DNA of 64,000 bases from Malurus cyaneus samueli (taxonomy: Eukaryota; Chordata; Aves; Passeriformes; Maluridae), in the NCBI GenBank assembly GCA_009741485.1, contig VKON01002658.1, positions 1-64,000 on the forward strand, written 5' to 3'. Numbering within the stretch: position 1 is the first letter of the stretch; every line of letters starts with the position of its first letter. This document shows, one piece after another, positions 1 through 11,846 of this stretch. Made by a program: the position numbers and the translations under genes. Under the pieces are notes generated by a model that saw nothing but the letters and a program-made list of their open reading frames with translations, was not told where the DNA came from and did no database searches.

Positions 1-1000
1 GCCCAGAAGGAGAGGCTGAGGCAGGAACAGCCCCTTGCACCCACCCAGCCCTGCCCAGCCCCTTCCTCCTCTCCACACTCGCATTTCCTCGGAGTCACCC
101 CCCTGCCACACCAGATAGGGACAGACAGTGCAGCAGAGAACCAAATGAAGAGAGTTTTCAACCAGCACACAGGAGCCTCAAGGATAATTAAATGACAAGA
201 CTTACCAGCCCCCGTGGGGCATTGCCATTGTATAACAGATTAAAAACTGTTTCCTTTCCAAAAGGAAAACCAGTGGCTGATCTACCTTGCGCTGAATTTA
301 TTAGACAACTCAGCTGAAACAAGTTCCACGTTTTTTTAATGCGACCAGCTGATCTAATCCCTCCCCCAGTTTGATTTCCCCAGATGGCAGGAGCAGCTGG
401 AATGGAAAATCCTTCCCTGCCAGCACTGCAGCATCACCTGGCTGTCCCCACATCGATGTGCCCAAAGCTCTGACCAGGCCCGAGCAGGGAGGGAAGAAGA
501 GAAGGGAGTGGTGCCAATGAGTCAGAATGTTTTGTTCTTCAGCCACCAAACAAACAAACAAAAAAAAAAAACAAATAAACCTCTTGCATTCTCAGTCTGG
601 GGAGGCTTTAAACACCTTTTCATTTGGCTCAGTGTCGTATTGAACAAAGTTGAACCAGAAGTCAGAATTTGAGTGCAGAAAGTTTTTCTATCACAAAAAA
701 AAAGTCTTTTTAAAATAAAAGGATCTGCTTCCTGCAGAGTATTTGCGTTTCCTTCTTTTCACAAAGCAAAGAGCCCAGCCCCTGCCTCACCAGCCCCTCA
801 GGCTGGGATGATTAAAGACAAAACTAAAAGCGGTGGCGATGTTTTCCACGGCAAAGGTGGCATTGGGGACAGAACTGGTGCTGGTGCCCAGCTTTGCCCC
901 CTCCCCACATTCAACCAACTGTTTACTCGGCATCGGCCGTAAATGTGCATTTAATTGGGCACCTTTGCTCCCTGTTCCCCCCCGTTCCCTTTTCCGAGGG
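1..1000. other. Non-repetitive island a, copy 1
   Basis: This stretch has no convincing coding frame. It repeats almost base for base at 4190-5176 and, with many indels, at 17220-18332. It contains a TAATTA core at 185-190, an interrupted AAAC/A-rich tract near 545-575, and AT-rich stretches that look more like a regulatory island than an exon. Copy 1 carries a longer version of the segment near 700-745 (with CTGCAGAG) that the 4.9-kb copy lacks but the contig 2 copy keeps, so the two contig 1 copies may be different alleles. At 1000/1001 the block joins the 31-bp array, whereas at 5176/5177 and 18332/18333 it runs into island e. The e junction is probably the normal one. Confidence 0.55.
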
Positions 1001-1008
1001 CGTGAACG

Positions 1009-2316
1009 CCTTCCCGACGGCTCCGAGCCGAGCTGCTGCTCCCTCCCCGCTGCCAGAGGGACACAGCTCCTCCAGGGATGGATCAGAGAGGACACAGCTC
1101 CTCCAGGGATGGATCAGAGGGGACACAGCTCCTCCAGGGATGGCAGAGGGGACACAGCTCCTCCAGGGATGGATCAGAGAGGACACAGCTCCTCCAGGGA
1201 TGGATCAGAGAGGACACAGCTCCTCCAGGATGGATCAGAGGGGACACAGCTCCTCCAGGGATGGATCAGAGGGGACACAGATCCTCCAGGGATGGATCAG
1301 AGGAGGACACAGCTCCTCCAGGGATGGATCAGAGGGACACAGTCCTCCAGGATGGATCAGAGGGGACACAGCTCCTCCAGGGATGGATCAGAGGGGACAC
1401 AGCTCCTCCAGGGATGGATCAGAGGGGACACAGCTCCTCCAGGGATGGATCAGAGGGGACACAGCTCCTCCAGGGATGGATCAGAGAGGACACAGCTCCT
1501 CCAGGGATGGATCAGAGAGGACACAGCTCCTCCAGGGATGGATCAGAGAGGACACAGCTCCTCCAGGGATGGCAGAGGGGACACAGATCCTCCAGGGATG
1601 GATCAGAGGGGACACAGCTCCTCCGGGATGGATCAAGGGGACACAGTCCTCCAGGGATGGATCAGAGGGGACACAGCTCCTCCAGGGATGGCAGAGGGAC
1701 ACAGCTCCTCCGGGGATGGATCAGAGGGACACAGCTCCTCCAGGGATGGCAGAGGGGACACAGCTCCTCCAGGGATGGCAGAGGGGACACAGCTCCTCCA
1801 GGGATGGATCAGAGGGGACACAGCTCCTCCAGGGATGGCAGAGGGGACACAGATCCTCCAGGGATGGATCAGAGAGGACACAGCTCCTCCAGGGATGGAT
1901 CAGAGAGGACACAGCTCCTCCAGGATGGCAGAGGGACACAGATCCTCCAGGGATGGATCAGAGAGGACACAGCTCCTCCAGGGATGTCAGAGGGACACAG
2001 TCCTCCAGGGATGGCAGAGGGGACACAGCTCCTCCAGGGATGGATCAGAGAGGACACAGCTCCTCCAGGGATGGATCAGAGGGACACAGCTCCTCCAGGG
2101 ATGGCAGAGGGGACACAGCTCCTCCAGGGATGGATCAGAGAGGACACAGCTCCTCCGGGATGGATCAGAGGGGACCACAGTCCTCCGGGGATGGATCAGA
2201 GGGGACACAGCTCCTCCAGGGATGGCAGAGGGGACACAGCTCCTCCAGGGATGGATCAGAGGGGACACAGCTCCTCCAGGGATGGATCAGAGGGGACACA
2301 GATCCTCCAGGGATGG
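1009..2316. repeat. 31/29-bp minisatellite array, copy 1
   Basis: About 40 tandem units contain GGACACAGCTCCTCCAGGGA followed by a TGGATCAGAG (31 bp) or TGGCAGAG (29 bp) linker. Spacing is visible directly, for example unit starts at 1383 and 1414 (31 bp) and 1746 and 1775 (29 bp). Neither length is a multiple of three and the unit lacks stops, so all three forward frames stay open over hundreds of codons with the same rotating peptide (DQRGHSSSRDG, EGTQLLQGW, GDTAPPGM). That is expected of a repeat rather than a gene. Confidence 0.95.
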
Positions 2317-2717
2317 CTGTTCTGGGGTGCAAAAGTTGCTCATCCCATGCGCGGGGTGATCCCCCAGGCTGAGGATCACTCTCTCCCGCACCAGCGCTTT
2401 GCTGGGTGTGAAGCTGACACTCGCAGCTCTCTCTTGCCCGTTCCCAGCCTGGTTTAAGCTGGAGCTGCTGGCAGCCAGCCCTGAGGGGGCAGGAGGGTGT
2501 GGGAGCCGCAGCTGAGCCCGTTCTGCCCCGCTTCAGCCCTTCCCAGTTCACCCAGTGCAGCCACTGCTGTGTCCTCCCGCCCAGTTCATCATTCTGACAG
2601 TGCTGCTGGGCAGGATTTTGGGGGGTTCCATCCAAAGATCTGGTGTTTCCATCTCTCTGCAGACAGCCCAGGGGCTGCTCTGCACAGAGAATTGCTCGTG
2701 ATTTCTGAGAGGAACCA
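2317..2717. other. Unique link between the 31-bp and 20-bp arrays
   Basis: About 400 bases of non-repetitive, GC-rich sequence separate the two minisatellites. A noisier copy is at 15927-16390. No open frame is credible and I recognise no element. Confidence 0.6.
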
Positions 2718-3343
2718 GAAATGCAGATCCAGTGTCAGAAATGCAGAGCCAGATGTTCAAAATACAGACTCAATGTCCCAAATGCAGACCCAGTGTCTGA
2801 AATGCAAACCCAGGGGTCCAAAATGCAAACCCAGGTGTACAAAATCCAGAGCCAGGTGTCCAAAACACACACCCAGTGTCAGAAATGAAGACCACGTGTC
2901 CAAAATGCAGACCCAGTGTCCAAAATGCAGACCCAGGGGTCCAAATTGCAGATCCAATGTCCAAAACACACACCCAGTGTCTAATGAGACCAATGTCATG
3001 CAGACCAGTGTCATAAATACAGACCCAGTGTCGAAATGCAGACCCAGTGTCTGAGATGCAGACCAGGGGTCCCAGATGCAGACCCAGTGGTCCCAAATGC
3101 AGACCAGGAGCTAAAAATGAGACTCAGTGTCCAAAATGCGGGCCCAGTTTCCAAAATGTAGACCCAGGACCCCAAAATGCAGACCCAATGTCTGAAATGC
3201 AGACCATGTACAAAATACAAACCCAGTGTCTGAAATGCAGACCAGGAGTCCCAATGCAGACCAGGTTCAATGCAGCCCAGTGTCTGAAATTCAGTCCCAG
3301 TGTCAAATGCAGCCAGTTCTAAATGCAGACCCAGTGTCGAAAT
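2718..3343. repeat. 20-bp minisatellite array, part 1
   Basis: Units are variants of AAATGCAGACCCAGTGTCCA, with TCTGA or TCATA replacing the last bases. The 20-bp period rotates the reading frame, which explains short open frames rich in CRPSV, NADPVS and MQTQCPK on the plus strand and HWVCI or FGHW on the minus strand. The array is interrupted at 3344 by a partial copy of island a. Confidence 0.93.
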
Positions 3344-3540
3344 GCTCTTCTGCAGGTCATGGTGATTCCACAGCCCCTGTCCTGCCAGGAGAACGTTCCA
3401 GCTCCTGCTCTCCCTGGCCAGAAGGAGAGGTGAGGCAGAACAGCCCTTGCACCACCCAGCCCTGTCCAGCCCTTCCTCCTCTCCACACTCGCATTTCCTC
3501 GGAGTCACCTCCCTGCCACACCAGATAGGTACAGAAAGGT
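3344..3540. other. Partial copy of the start of island a inside the 20-bp array
   Basis: From the bases after GCTCTTCTGCAGG, this segment follows the same sequence as 4121-4325 (GGAGAACGTTCCAG..., then CCACACCAGATAGG) and then drops back into 20-bp repeats. The layout is array, partial a, array, full a. This indicates a local tandem duplication of the array end plus its flank. The contig 2 copy (16391-17150) has no such interruption. Confidence 0.8.
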
Positions 3541-4120
3541 CTAAGAAATTCAGACCAGGTGTTTGAAATGCAGACCCAGAATGTTTCCAGAATGCAGACC
3601 CAGTGTCCCAAATGCAGACCCAGTCCAATGCAGACCCAGTGTCAAATGCAGACCCAGTGTTCAAATGCAGACCAGTGTCTGAAATGCAAACCCAGCATCT
3701 GAAATGCAGACCAAGTGTCCAAAACACACACACAGTGTTCAAATGCAGACCCGGTGTCATAAATGCAGACCAAGGTGTACAAAATGCAGACCCAGTGTCA
3801 TAAATACAGACCCAGTGTCTGAATGCCCAGCACTGAAATGCAGACCAAGTGATGAAATGCAGACCAGTGTCCAAAATGCAGCACCCAGTGTCCAAAACGC
3901 AGACCCAGTGTCTGAAATTCAGTCCCAGTGTCTGAAATGCAAACCCAGTGTCCCAAATGCAGACCCAGGAATCCCAAATACAGACCCAGGTTTCCAAAAT
4001 GCAGATCCAGTGTCTGAAATTCAGTCCCAGTGTCCCAAATGCAGACCCAGTGTCCCAAATGCAGACCCAGTGTCTGAAATGCAGACCCAGTGTCCGAAAT
4101 GCAGACCCAGTGTCCAAAAT
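3541..4120. repeat. 20-bp minisatellite array, part 2
   Basis: The same unit as in 2718-3343 resumes after the embedded flank. It is most regular near its 3' end (4020-4120), where several near-identical GCAGACCCAGTGTC units follow one another. It ends at the sequence GCTCTCTCTGCAGG that opens island a. Confidence 0.93.
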
Positions 4121-5176
4121 GCTCTCTCTGCAGGTCACTGGTGATGCCACAGCCCCTGTCCTGCCAGGAGAACGTTCCAAATCCTGCTCTCCCATGGCCC
4201 AGAAGGAGAGGCTGAGGCAGGAACAGCCCCTTGCACCCACCCAGCCCTGCCCAGCCCCTTCCTCCTCTCCACACTCGCATTTCCTCGGAGTCACCCCCCT
4301 GCCACACCAGATAGGGACAGACAGTGCAGCAGAGAACCAAATGAAGAGAGTTTTCAACCAGCACACAGGAGCCTCAAGGATAATTAAATGACAAGACTTA
4401 CCAGCCCCCGTGGGGCATTGCCATTGTATAACAGATTAAAAACTGTTTCCTTTCCAAAAGGAAAACCAGTGGCTGATCTACCTTGCGCTGAATTTATTAG
4501 ACAACTCAGCTGAAACAAGTTCCACGTTTTTTTAATGCGACCAGCTGATCTAATCCCTCCCCAGTTTGATTTCCCCAGATGGCAGGAGCAGCTGGAATGG
4601 AAAATCCTTCCCTGCCAGCACTGCAGCATCACCTGGCTGTCCCCACATCGATGTGCCCAAAGCTCTGACCAGGCCGAGCAGGGAGGGAAGAAGAGAAGGG
4701 AGTGGTGCCAATGAGTCAGAATGTTTTGTTCTTCAGCCACCAAACAAACAAACAAAAAAAAAAAACAATAAACCTTTGCATTCTCAGTCTGGAGGCTTTA
4801 AACACCTTTCATTTGGCTCAGTGTCGTATTGAACAAAGTTGAACCAGAAGTCAGAATTGAGTGCAGAAAGTTTTTCTATCACAAAAAAAAAAGTTATAAA
4901 TGATCTGCTCTCAGGTATTTGCGTTTCCTTCTTTTCACAAAGCAAAGAGCCCAGCCCCTGCCTCACCAGCCCCTCAGGCTGGGATGATTAAAGACAAAAC
5001 TAAAAGCGGTGGCGATGTTTTCCACGGCAAAGGTGGCATTGGGGACAGAACTGGTGCTGGTGCCCAGCTTTGCCCCCTCCCCACATTCAACCAACTGTTT
5101 ACTCGGCATCGGCCGTAAATGTGCATTTAATTGGGCACCTTTGCTCCCTGTTCCCCCCCGTTCCCTTTTCCGAGGG
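4121..5176. other. Non-repetitive island a, copy 2
   Basis: From about 4190 this is the second contig 1 copy of the block at 1-1000. Differences are almost all one-base indels in homopolymers, plus a shortened segment around 4890-4915. The TAATTA core is at 4381-4386. Here the block continues directly into island e, the same order as in contig 2, which supports this junction as the native one. Confidence 0.6.
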
Positions 5177-6470
5177 CTGCCTGAATGCGAGGGGGAGCAG
5201 CCTCCGATTCCCCCGCCCCCATCCCGGGGTCCCCCCTCCCCTCCCCTGTCCCCGGAGCCCACAAAGGAGAGGTCGCTGCCGTGTCAAGTGGGGTGTGGAG
5301 ACCAGCTGAGGAGCTCGAGAGCTGAATTGTGCCAATTTGCGCAGCCAGCGCCCGCTGACAAAACTCGGCATCGGGAGGCATGAGCCGGCATATGGTGCCT
5401 CACTCAAGGGGCTGTCATTCAGCGCCCCGGCAAGTGATGGCTCTCTCAGGCTCCTCTCTCAGGCTCTTTTTATGGCCTCTCTGCAGCCGGGATGAGCGCA
5501 GGGGCCGCGGAGGAGGAGCGGGGCACCGGGAGCCTCCGCCGCTCCATCTGCACCCCGAGCCAGCCGAGCGTGCAGCTTTTTTTCTTCATCCCGCCGCCCT
5601 CCTCCGATGTTCCCCAAATGAGCTGCTCCTGTCGGCTCAGGGACGAGCGTTCGGGCTCCAATTTCATGCGTTTAATTCCTCAAAAAAAAAAAAAAAACCC
5701 CCAAAAAAAAAATCCCCAAAAAACCGCTGCGCTTCCCGCTCCGTTCTCCGCGCTTCCCGGAGCTTTCTCCGCGCTTCCCGGAGCTTTCTCCGCGCTTCCC
5801 GGAGCTTTCTCCCGCTTCACGCGTGTCCCTCCAACCCATCCCTCACCCAGGGCTCGTCCCTGTCCTCAAAGCTGCCCTTTTACCAGCAGAAAAGCTGCTG
5901 GCGTGAAAGAACTACGAAGAGCCACCACTTAAAGCCCCTTTTCAGGAGCAGAAGGTTTCAGCTCTCAAAGAAAGAGGGTTTTTTTTTGTTCTGGCTTTGT
6001 GTTTCTGGGTCTGGGACTCTCGGGTCTTTTCTCCTCGATCCCGAGCAGGCGGATATAATCACCCTCCTCCTTCCCTGCCTCTATTCATCGCGTTTTAAAT
6101 AAAGTAACGACACAATCCTCAATTTGGGAGCACTCAGCTGAGTGCCGGGCCCGCTCTGGCCGGGCACGTTTAATCAGGGAGTTAAGCCCCGTTTTTGTGA
6201 GGCCGGGGTTTGGGAGGTGATCAGGGCAGGGTTTGGGAGGATGGGGTCACCCCGGCACCCCCTGCTCTGACTCTGCTGCTGTTCTGCACGGCTGGGAAGG
6301 GCCCTGCGAGGGGGTGTGAGCTGAAAAGGGCCCTGTGCCACCTCCTCGGTGCCAATGAGCCCTGCCCATCCCGGTGCCATCCGCTCCTGCCCCGCATCAC
6401 AGCATTCCCGGGAGCAGGGAGTGCCCGCGGGTCTCGGCGGGGCAGGAGAGGGCAGGGCCCGGCACGCGCA
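5177..6470. other. CpG-rich island e, copy 1
   Basis: The first 500 bases are GC-rich with many CG dinucleotides (for example around 5200-5240, 5330-5400 and 5490-5570). This is followed by an A/C-rich tract at 5680-5720, a 21-bp tandem repeat, and a more AT-rich end near 6050-6200. A CpG island or enhancer is possible, but there is no gene structure. It is repeated at 7675-8936 and, noisily, at 18333-19800. Confidence 0.5.
5749..5811. repeat. 21-bp short tandem repeat, three units
   Basis: Units begin CGCGCTTCCCGGAGCTTTCT at 5749, 5770 and 5791. The copy of island e at about 8245-8286 has two units, and the noisy contig 2 copy near 18940-18990 appears to have three. The locus therefore varies in length between copies. 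Confidence 0.9.
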
Positions 6471-7360
6471 CAGATGGCACAGAGTGGCACAGAGGCACAG
6501 ATGGCACAGAATGGCACAGAATGGCAGCAGAGCACACAGAATGGCACAGAGTGGCACAGAAGGCACAGAGTGGCACAGAGTGGCTCAGAGTGGCTCAGAG
6601 TGGCACAGAATGGCACAGAACGGCATAGAGTGGCACAGAGTGGCACAGAACGGCACAGAGTGGTACAGAATGGCACAGAGTGGCACAGAATGGCACAGCA
6701 GAGCCCAGAATGGCACAGAGTGGCACAGCAGAGCCCAGCACGGCACAGAGTGGCCAGTGGCACAGATGGCAAGCGATGGCACAGAGTGGCACAGAATGGC
6801 CCAGCAGAGCCCAGCACGGCACAGAGTGGCACAGAATGGCCCAGCAGAGCCCAGCAGGCACAGAGTGGCACAGAGTGTCAGAAAGTGGCACAGAGTGCCA
6901 CAGAATGGCCCAGCAGAGCCCAGAGTGTCACAGCAGAGCCCAGCAGAGCCCAGAGATCCAGCAAGCCCAGCAGGCACTGAGTGGCCCAGAGTGGCACAGA
7001 ATGGCCAGCAGAGCCAGAATGGCCCAGCAGAGCCAGAGGCACTGAGTGGCCCAGAGTGGCACAGAATGGCACAGAATGGCCCAGCAGAGCCAGAGGCAAG
7101 AGTGGCCAGAGTGGCACAGAATGGCTCAGAATGGCCCAGCAGAGCCCAGCACGGCACAGCAGAGCCCAGCACGGCACAGAATGGCTCAGAATGGCCCAGC
7201 AGAGCCCAGCACGGCACAGCAGAGCCCAGCACGGCACAGAATGGCTCAGAATGGCCCAGCAGAGCCAGCACGGCACAGCAGAGCCAGCACGGCACAGAAT
7301 GGCTCAGAATGGCACAGCAGAGCCCAGCACGGCACAGAATGGCCCAGCAGAGCCCAGCTC
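6471..7360. repeat. 10-bp minisatellite array with 60-bp higher-order units
   Basis: The basic unit is AGTGGCACAG or AATGGCACAG. Towards the 3' end it changes to CCCAGCAGAG and CACGG variants. A 60-bp higher-order period is exact for at least two units (7141-7200 and 7201-7260 are identical). Peptides such as MAQSGTEWHR on the plus strand and LCHSVPFCA on the minus strand come from this repeat and are not evidence of genes. Confidence 0.93.
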
Positions 7361-7674
7361 GCAGCCTCCCCGCAGCTGCCGCGGCAGTTGGGGCTCAATC
7401 CTTCGCAGGCACCGTCTGTCGGCGGCTGCGGGGACAGACTTTGTCTGGAGCCCGGGGCACTCCACCCCTCGCTCCGCTTCAATCATAGCCCGGGCAGGGT
7501 CCGGAGCCCGGCTGAGCTCCCGGCACCACCTTCCCTTCCTCCCTGGCAATGTCGCCTTGAAAGGGCAGTTTTTAATAATGACACAGACACGGTTTAGGGG
7601 ATAAAAAGGGTTTACTCGGGATTTGGGATCCCAGGTGACAACTTGATGGCAGAATGCACACCCGTGTACAGCAG
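7361..7674. other. Non-repetitive link g, copy 1
   Basis: About 310 bases that match 20735-21060. In contig 2 this link runs on into the 56-bp array through GTGTACAGCACGGG. Here, after GTGTACAGCA (7673), it jumps to the first base of island e. That makes the 7674/7675 junction a tandem-duplication-type join. Confidence 0.6.
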
Positions 7675-8936
7675 TGCCTGAATGCGAGGGGGAGCAGCCT
7701 CCGATTCCCCCGCCCCCATCCCGGGGTCCCCCCTCCCCTCCCCTGTCCCCGGAGCCCACAAAGGAGAGGTCGCTGCCGTGTCAAGTGGGGTGTGGAGACC
7801 AGCTGAGGAGCTCGAGAGCTGAATTGTGCCAATTTGCGCAGCCAGCGCCCGCTGACAAAACTCGGCATCGGGAGGCATGAGCCGGCATATGGTGCCTCAC
7901 TCAAGGGGCTGTCATTCAGCGCCCCGGCAAGTGATGGCTCTCTCAGGCTCCTCTCTCAGGCTCTTTTTATGGCCTCTCTGCAGCCGGGATGAGCGCAGGG
8001 GCCGCGGAGGAGGAGCGGGGCACCGGAGCCTCCGCCGCCCATCTGCACCCGAGCCAGCCGAGCGTGCAGCTTTTTTTCTTCATCCCGCCGCCCTCCTCCG
8101 ATGTTCCCCAAATGAGCTGCTCCTGTCGGCTCAGGGACGAGCATTCGGGCTCAATTTCATGCCGTTTAATTCCTCAAAAAAAAAAAAAAAACCCCCAAAA
8201 AAAAAATCCCCAAAAAACCGGCTGCGCTTCCCGCTCCGTTCTCCGCGCTTCCCGGAGCTTTCTCCGCGCTTCCCGGAGCTTTCTCCCGCTTCACGCGTGT
8301 CCCTCCAACCCATCCCTCACCCAGGGCTCGTCCCTGTCCTCAAAGCTGCCCTTTTACCAGCAGAAAAGCTGCTGGCGTGAAAGAACTACGAAGAGCCACC
8401 ACTTAAAGCCCCTTTTCAGGAGCAGAAGGTTTTCAGCTCTCAAAGAAAGAGGTTTTTTTTTTTTTCTGGCTTGATGTTTCTGGGTCTGGGACTCTCGGGT
8501 CTTTTCTCCTCGATCCCGAGCAGGCGGATATAATCACCCTCCTCCTTCCCTGCCTCTATTCATCGCGTTTTAAATAAAGTAACGACACAATCCTCAATTT
8601 GGGAGCACTCAGCTGAGTGCCGGGCCCGCTCTGGCCGGGCACGTTTAATCAGGGAGTTAAGCCCCGTTTTTGTGAGGCCGGGGTTTGGGAGGTGATCGGG
8701 CAGGGTTTGGGAGGATGGGGTCACCCCGGCACCCCCTGCTCTGACTCTGCTGCTGTTCTGCACGGCTGGGAAGGGCCCTGCGAGGGGGTGTGAGCTGAAA
8801 AGGGCCCTGTGCCACCTCCTCGGTGCCAATGAGCCCTGCCCATCCCGGTGCCATCCGCTCCTGCCCCGCATCACAGCATTCCCGGGAGCAGGGAGTGCCC
8901 GCCCGGTCGCGGGCAGGAGAGGGCAGGGAGGCCCTG
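7675..8936. other. CpG-rich island e, copy 2
   Basis: This is a direct repeat of 5177-6470 starting at exactly the same base (TGCCTGAATGCGAGG). It differs by small indels and by having two rather than three of the 21-bp units. It may be a real tandem duplication or a second allele placed in tandem by the assembler. Confidence 0.6.
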
Positions 8937-9411
8937 GCACGGCACAGCATGGCACAGAGTGGCACAGAGTGGCCCAGAATGGCACAGAGTGGCATAGAAC
9001 GGGACAGAGTAGCACAGAGTGGCACAGAACGGCACAGAGTGGCACAGAGTGGCACAGAAGGCTCAGAGTGGCACAGAGTGGCACAGAACGGCACAGAGTG
9101 GCACAGAATGGCACAGAACGGCATAGAGTGGCACAGAGTGGCACAGAACGGCACAGAGTGGCACAGAATGGCACAGAGTGGCACAGAATGGCACAGCAGA
9201 GCCCAGAATGGCACAGAGTGGCACAGCAGAGCCCAGCACGGCACAGAGTGGTCCAGAGTGGCACAGAATGGCCCAGCAGAGCCCAGCAATGGCACAGAGT
9301 GGCACAGAATGGCCCAGCAGAGCCCAGTGCACAGGGCACAGAATGGCCCAGCAGAGCCCAGAATGGCACGAGCAGAGTGGCACAGATGGCCCACAAGCCC
9401 AGATCCAGAGT
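8937..9411. repeat. 10-bp minisatellite array, copy 2
   Basis: A shorter array of the same GTGGCACAGA unit as 6471-7360. It lacks the 60-bp higher-order section and link g. It leads instead through about 35 unique bases into the 56-bp array. Confidence 0.9.
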
Positions 9412-9446
9412 GTCACAGACAACAGACAAGAGACCAGATCATAATA

Positions 9447-9669
9447 TCAAGTTTTATAGGTTTCAGGAATTAGCAAATCTATCTAGGATTCCCCAATAAG
9501 ATACAAGTTTTATAGGTTTCAGGAATTAGCATATCTATCCAGGATTCCCCAATAAGATACAAGTTATATAGGTTTCAGGAATTAGCAAATCTATCTAGGA
9601 TTCCCCAATAAGATACAAGTTTTATAGGTTTCAGGAATTAGCATATCTATCTAGGATTCCCCAATAAGA
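9447..9669. repeat. 56-bp tandem repeat, four units
   Basis: Units run from AAGTTTTATAGGTTTCAGG through TAGCATATCTATC to GGATTCCCCAATAAG. Unit starts at 9451, 9507 and 9563 give a period of 56. The units differ by single substitutions such as AAATC versus ATATC. The array is AT-rich, unlike the other minisatellites here. The contig 2 copy has about six to seven units. Confidence 0.95.
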
Positions 9670-10719
9670 AACTTCACAAATGCAGTAATGTCCCCCTATT
9701 CTAATGAATCCCCCCAGATGAGGTCAGAGCCCAGTTTACACAAGATGTTCTGGACAGAAGGCTTCACCCAAGGCTGAGCTCGGGTTTAAGACAGCACAGG
9801 GCACACTGAGCCCTTCTTTAGGATGTTTGCCAGCAAAATTCCTAAATTAAGCTGGAATATCAGGCTCCAGGAATTACAAGCATGTTGGCTAAGGGGTGCA
9901 GGGGGATGCATAGAGGGTACAGAAAGAGTAAAAAAAAAAAGAAAAAAAATCATCAGCCATCAGCAAGGTGGCCACTGGCCATAAATCCCAGCGAGCCCGC
10001 CGGCTCCGAGGTGCTCACCCCGACCACATCCCCGCCCATCTCCCACCTCCTCCCGCACATCCCCGCTCTCCCCGAACTCGCTGAGCATTCAGCGGAAGCG
10101 GCTTTAATGTCAGAGGCAGATGGGCACCTCACAAAAGCCCCTCACCTCTCCAAGCTGCTCCGTCCGCATGCCTGATTAAATCCTAATACAAGAAGTTCGA
10201 ATTGATACAGTGGCTCTGGGGTGATTCAATTAGTGCAGCGGGCATGGAGGAAAAACAGCACAAAGAGATGTGGTAGTTAGAAAGTCATTTTCTTTTGATC
10301 ATTATAGCATCTCACACGTGGAAGCAGAAAATTATAGGCTCATGCGTCTTTGCTTAATATCCTCTGGGGCCAGATTTGTCGTAACATTGAAGTTAGCTGT
10401 CAGAATTGACAAAATCACGCGGTGTTGATGAATTTACAGCGCCGCTCTTAAAAGCCGGAGCGGGATCCAGGAAATGTCTGCCAGACAAATGTATTCAAGT
10501 TGGAGAAAATCACCTTTGCCTCCCTCCCCGCCCCCCTGGCTCGGCTGCAAATCCCTGCTGGTTTTTGTGGAGGTTTCTGCTGGCCTGGGCTTGGCTCCAG
10601 CTGATTTTGTCCCCCCAAGTGCTGCTGCTTTTATTTTCGGGGTGTCCCCGCAGCCTGGGGCACCTTTGGGTGCGGCTGAGCCCCGAAACTCCCAGCTCGA
10701 TGTCCCCAGACCCTGATCA
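9670..10719. promoter_or_regulatory. Island i, candidate regulatory element, copy 1
   Basis: A non-repetitive block with an AT-rich core at about 10165-10450. It contains CAATTA at 10228-10233, TTGATCATTATAG near 10295 and TGTCGTAACATTGAAG near 10377. There is no splice-bounded open frame. The copy at 21418-22446 agrees apart from indels. High motif density in an island flanked by simple arrays suggests a conserved non-coding element, but conservation cannot be seen from one sequence. Confidence 0.35.
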
Positions 10720-11809
10720 AAGTGCAGGAAAGGCTTTTTTGATGCTCTCAGATGGATTTTGGCACTTGGGAGCACAGAAAAGCGGTTTTTTGAAGGTCCC
10801 AAATCGAGTTTGGTTCTGGGGAGGGCAGAAAAGTGGTTTTTTTGAAGGACCTAAATGGCGTTTGGCACTGGGAAGCACAGGAAAGCGTTTTTTGGTGCTC
10901 CCAAGTGCAGTTTGGCACTGGGGAGAGCAGGAAAGCATTTTTTGATGCTCTCAAATGCAGTTTGGCACTGGGGAGCGCAGGAAAGCGTTTTTTTGAAGGT
11001 CCCAAACAGTGGTTGGCGTTGGGGAATGCAGAAAAGCGGTTTTTTTTTTTGAACTCCCAAACAGAGTTTGGCACTGGGGAGCACAGAGGAGCATTTTTTT
11101 TGAAGGTTCCAAATGGAGTTTGGCACTGGGGAGCGCAGGAAAGCGTTTTTTGAAGCTCCCAAATGCAGTTTGGCACTGGGGAGTGCAGGAAAGTGTTTTG
11201 TTTTTTTTTTTTTTTTATGCTTCCAAATGGAGTTTGGCACTGAGGAACACAGGAAAGCGTTTTTTTTGATGCTCCCAAACCGAGTTTGGTGCTGGGGAGT
11301 GCAGGAAAGCATTTTTTTGATGCTCCCAGACCAAGTTTGGCATTGGGGAGGGCAGAGGAGCATTTTCTTTTTTTGATGCTCCCAGACGGAGTTTGGCATG
11401 GGGAGGGCGAGGAGCTTTTTTGAGCGTCAAAATGCAGTTTGGCACTGGGGAGTGCAGGAAAAGGTTTTTTATGCTTCCAGAATGGATTTGGCACTGGGGA
11501 GCACAGGAAAGCATTTTTTGGAGCTCCCAAACAGAGTTTGGTGCTGGAGAGCGCAGGAAAGCGGTTTTTGATGCTCCCAGACGGATTTTGGCACTGGGGA
11601 ACACAGGAAAGTATTTTGTGAAGCTCCCAAATAGAGTTTGGTGCTGGGGAGCTCAGGAAAGCATTTTTTTTGATGCTCTCAAATGGAGTTTGGTGCTGGG
11701 GAGAGCAGGAAAATATTTTTTGATGCTCCCAGACAGAGTTTGGCATGGGGAGGGCAGAAAGGCGTTTTTTGAAGTCCAATGCAGTTTGGCACTGGGAGTG
11801 CAGGAAAGT

Positions 11810-11846
<37 letters not shown>

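Noticed and set aside
833..2457. Three overlapping plus-strand open frames of 459-508 codons
   Set aside because: All three frames of the 31/29-bp minisatellite are open and encode the same rotating peptide. This follows from a stop-free unit whose length is not divisible by three.
5177..5570. CpG-rich start of island e as a gene promoter with first exon
   Set aside because: CG content is suggestive, but no consistent exon frame, splice donor context or downstream coding sequence is visible, so it is kept only as an island.
9447..9669. Possible CRISPR array
   Set aside because: The 56-bp units abut with no unique spacers between them, and the context is a vertebrate genome.
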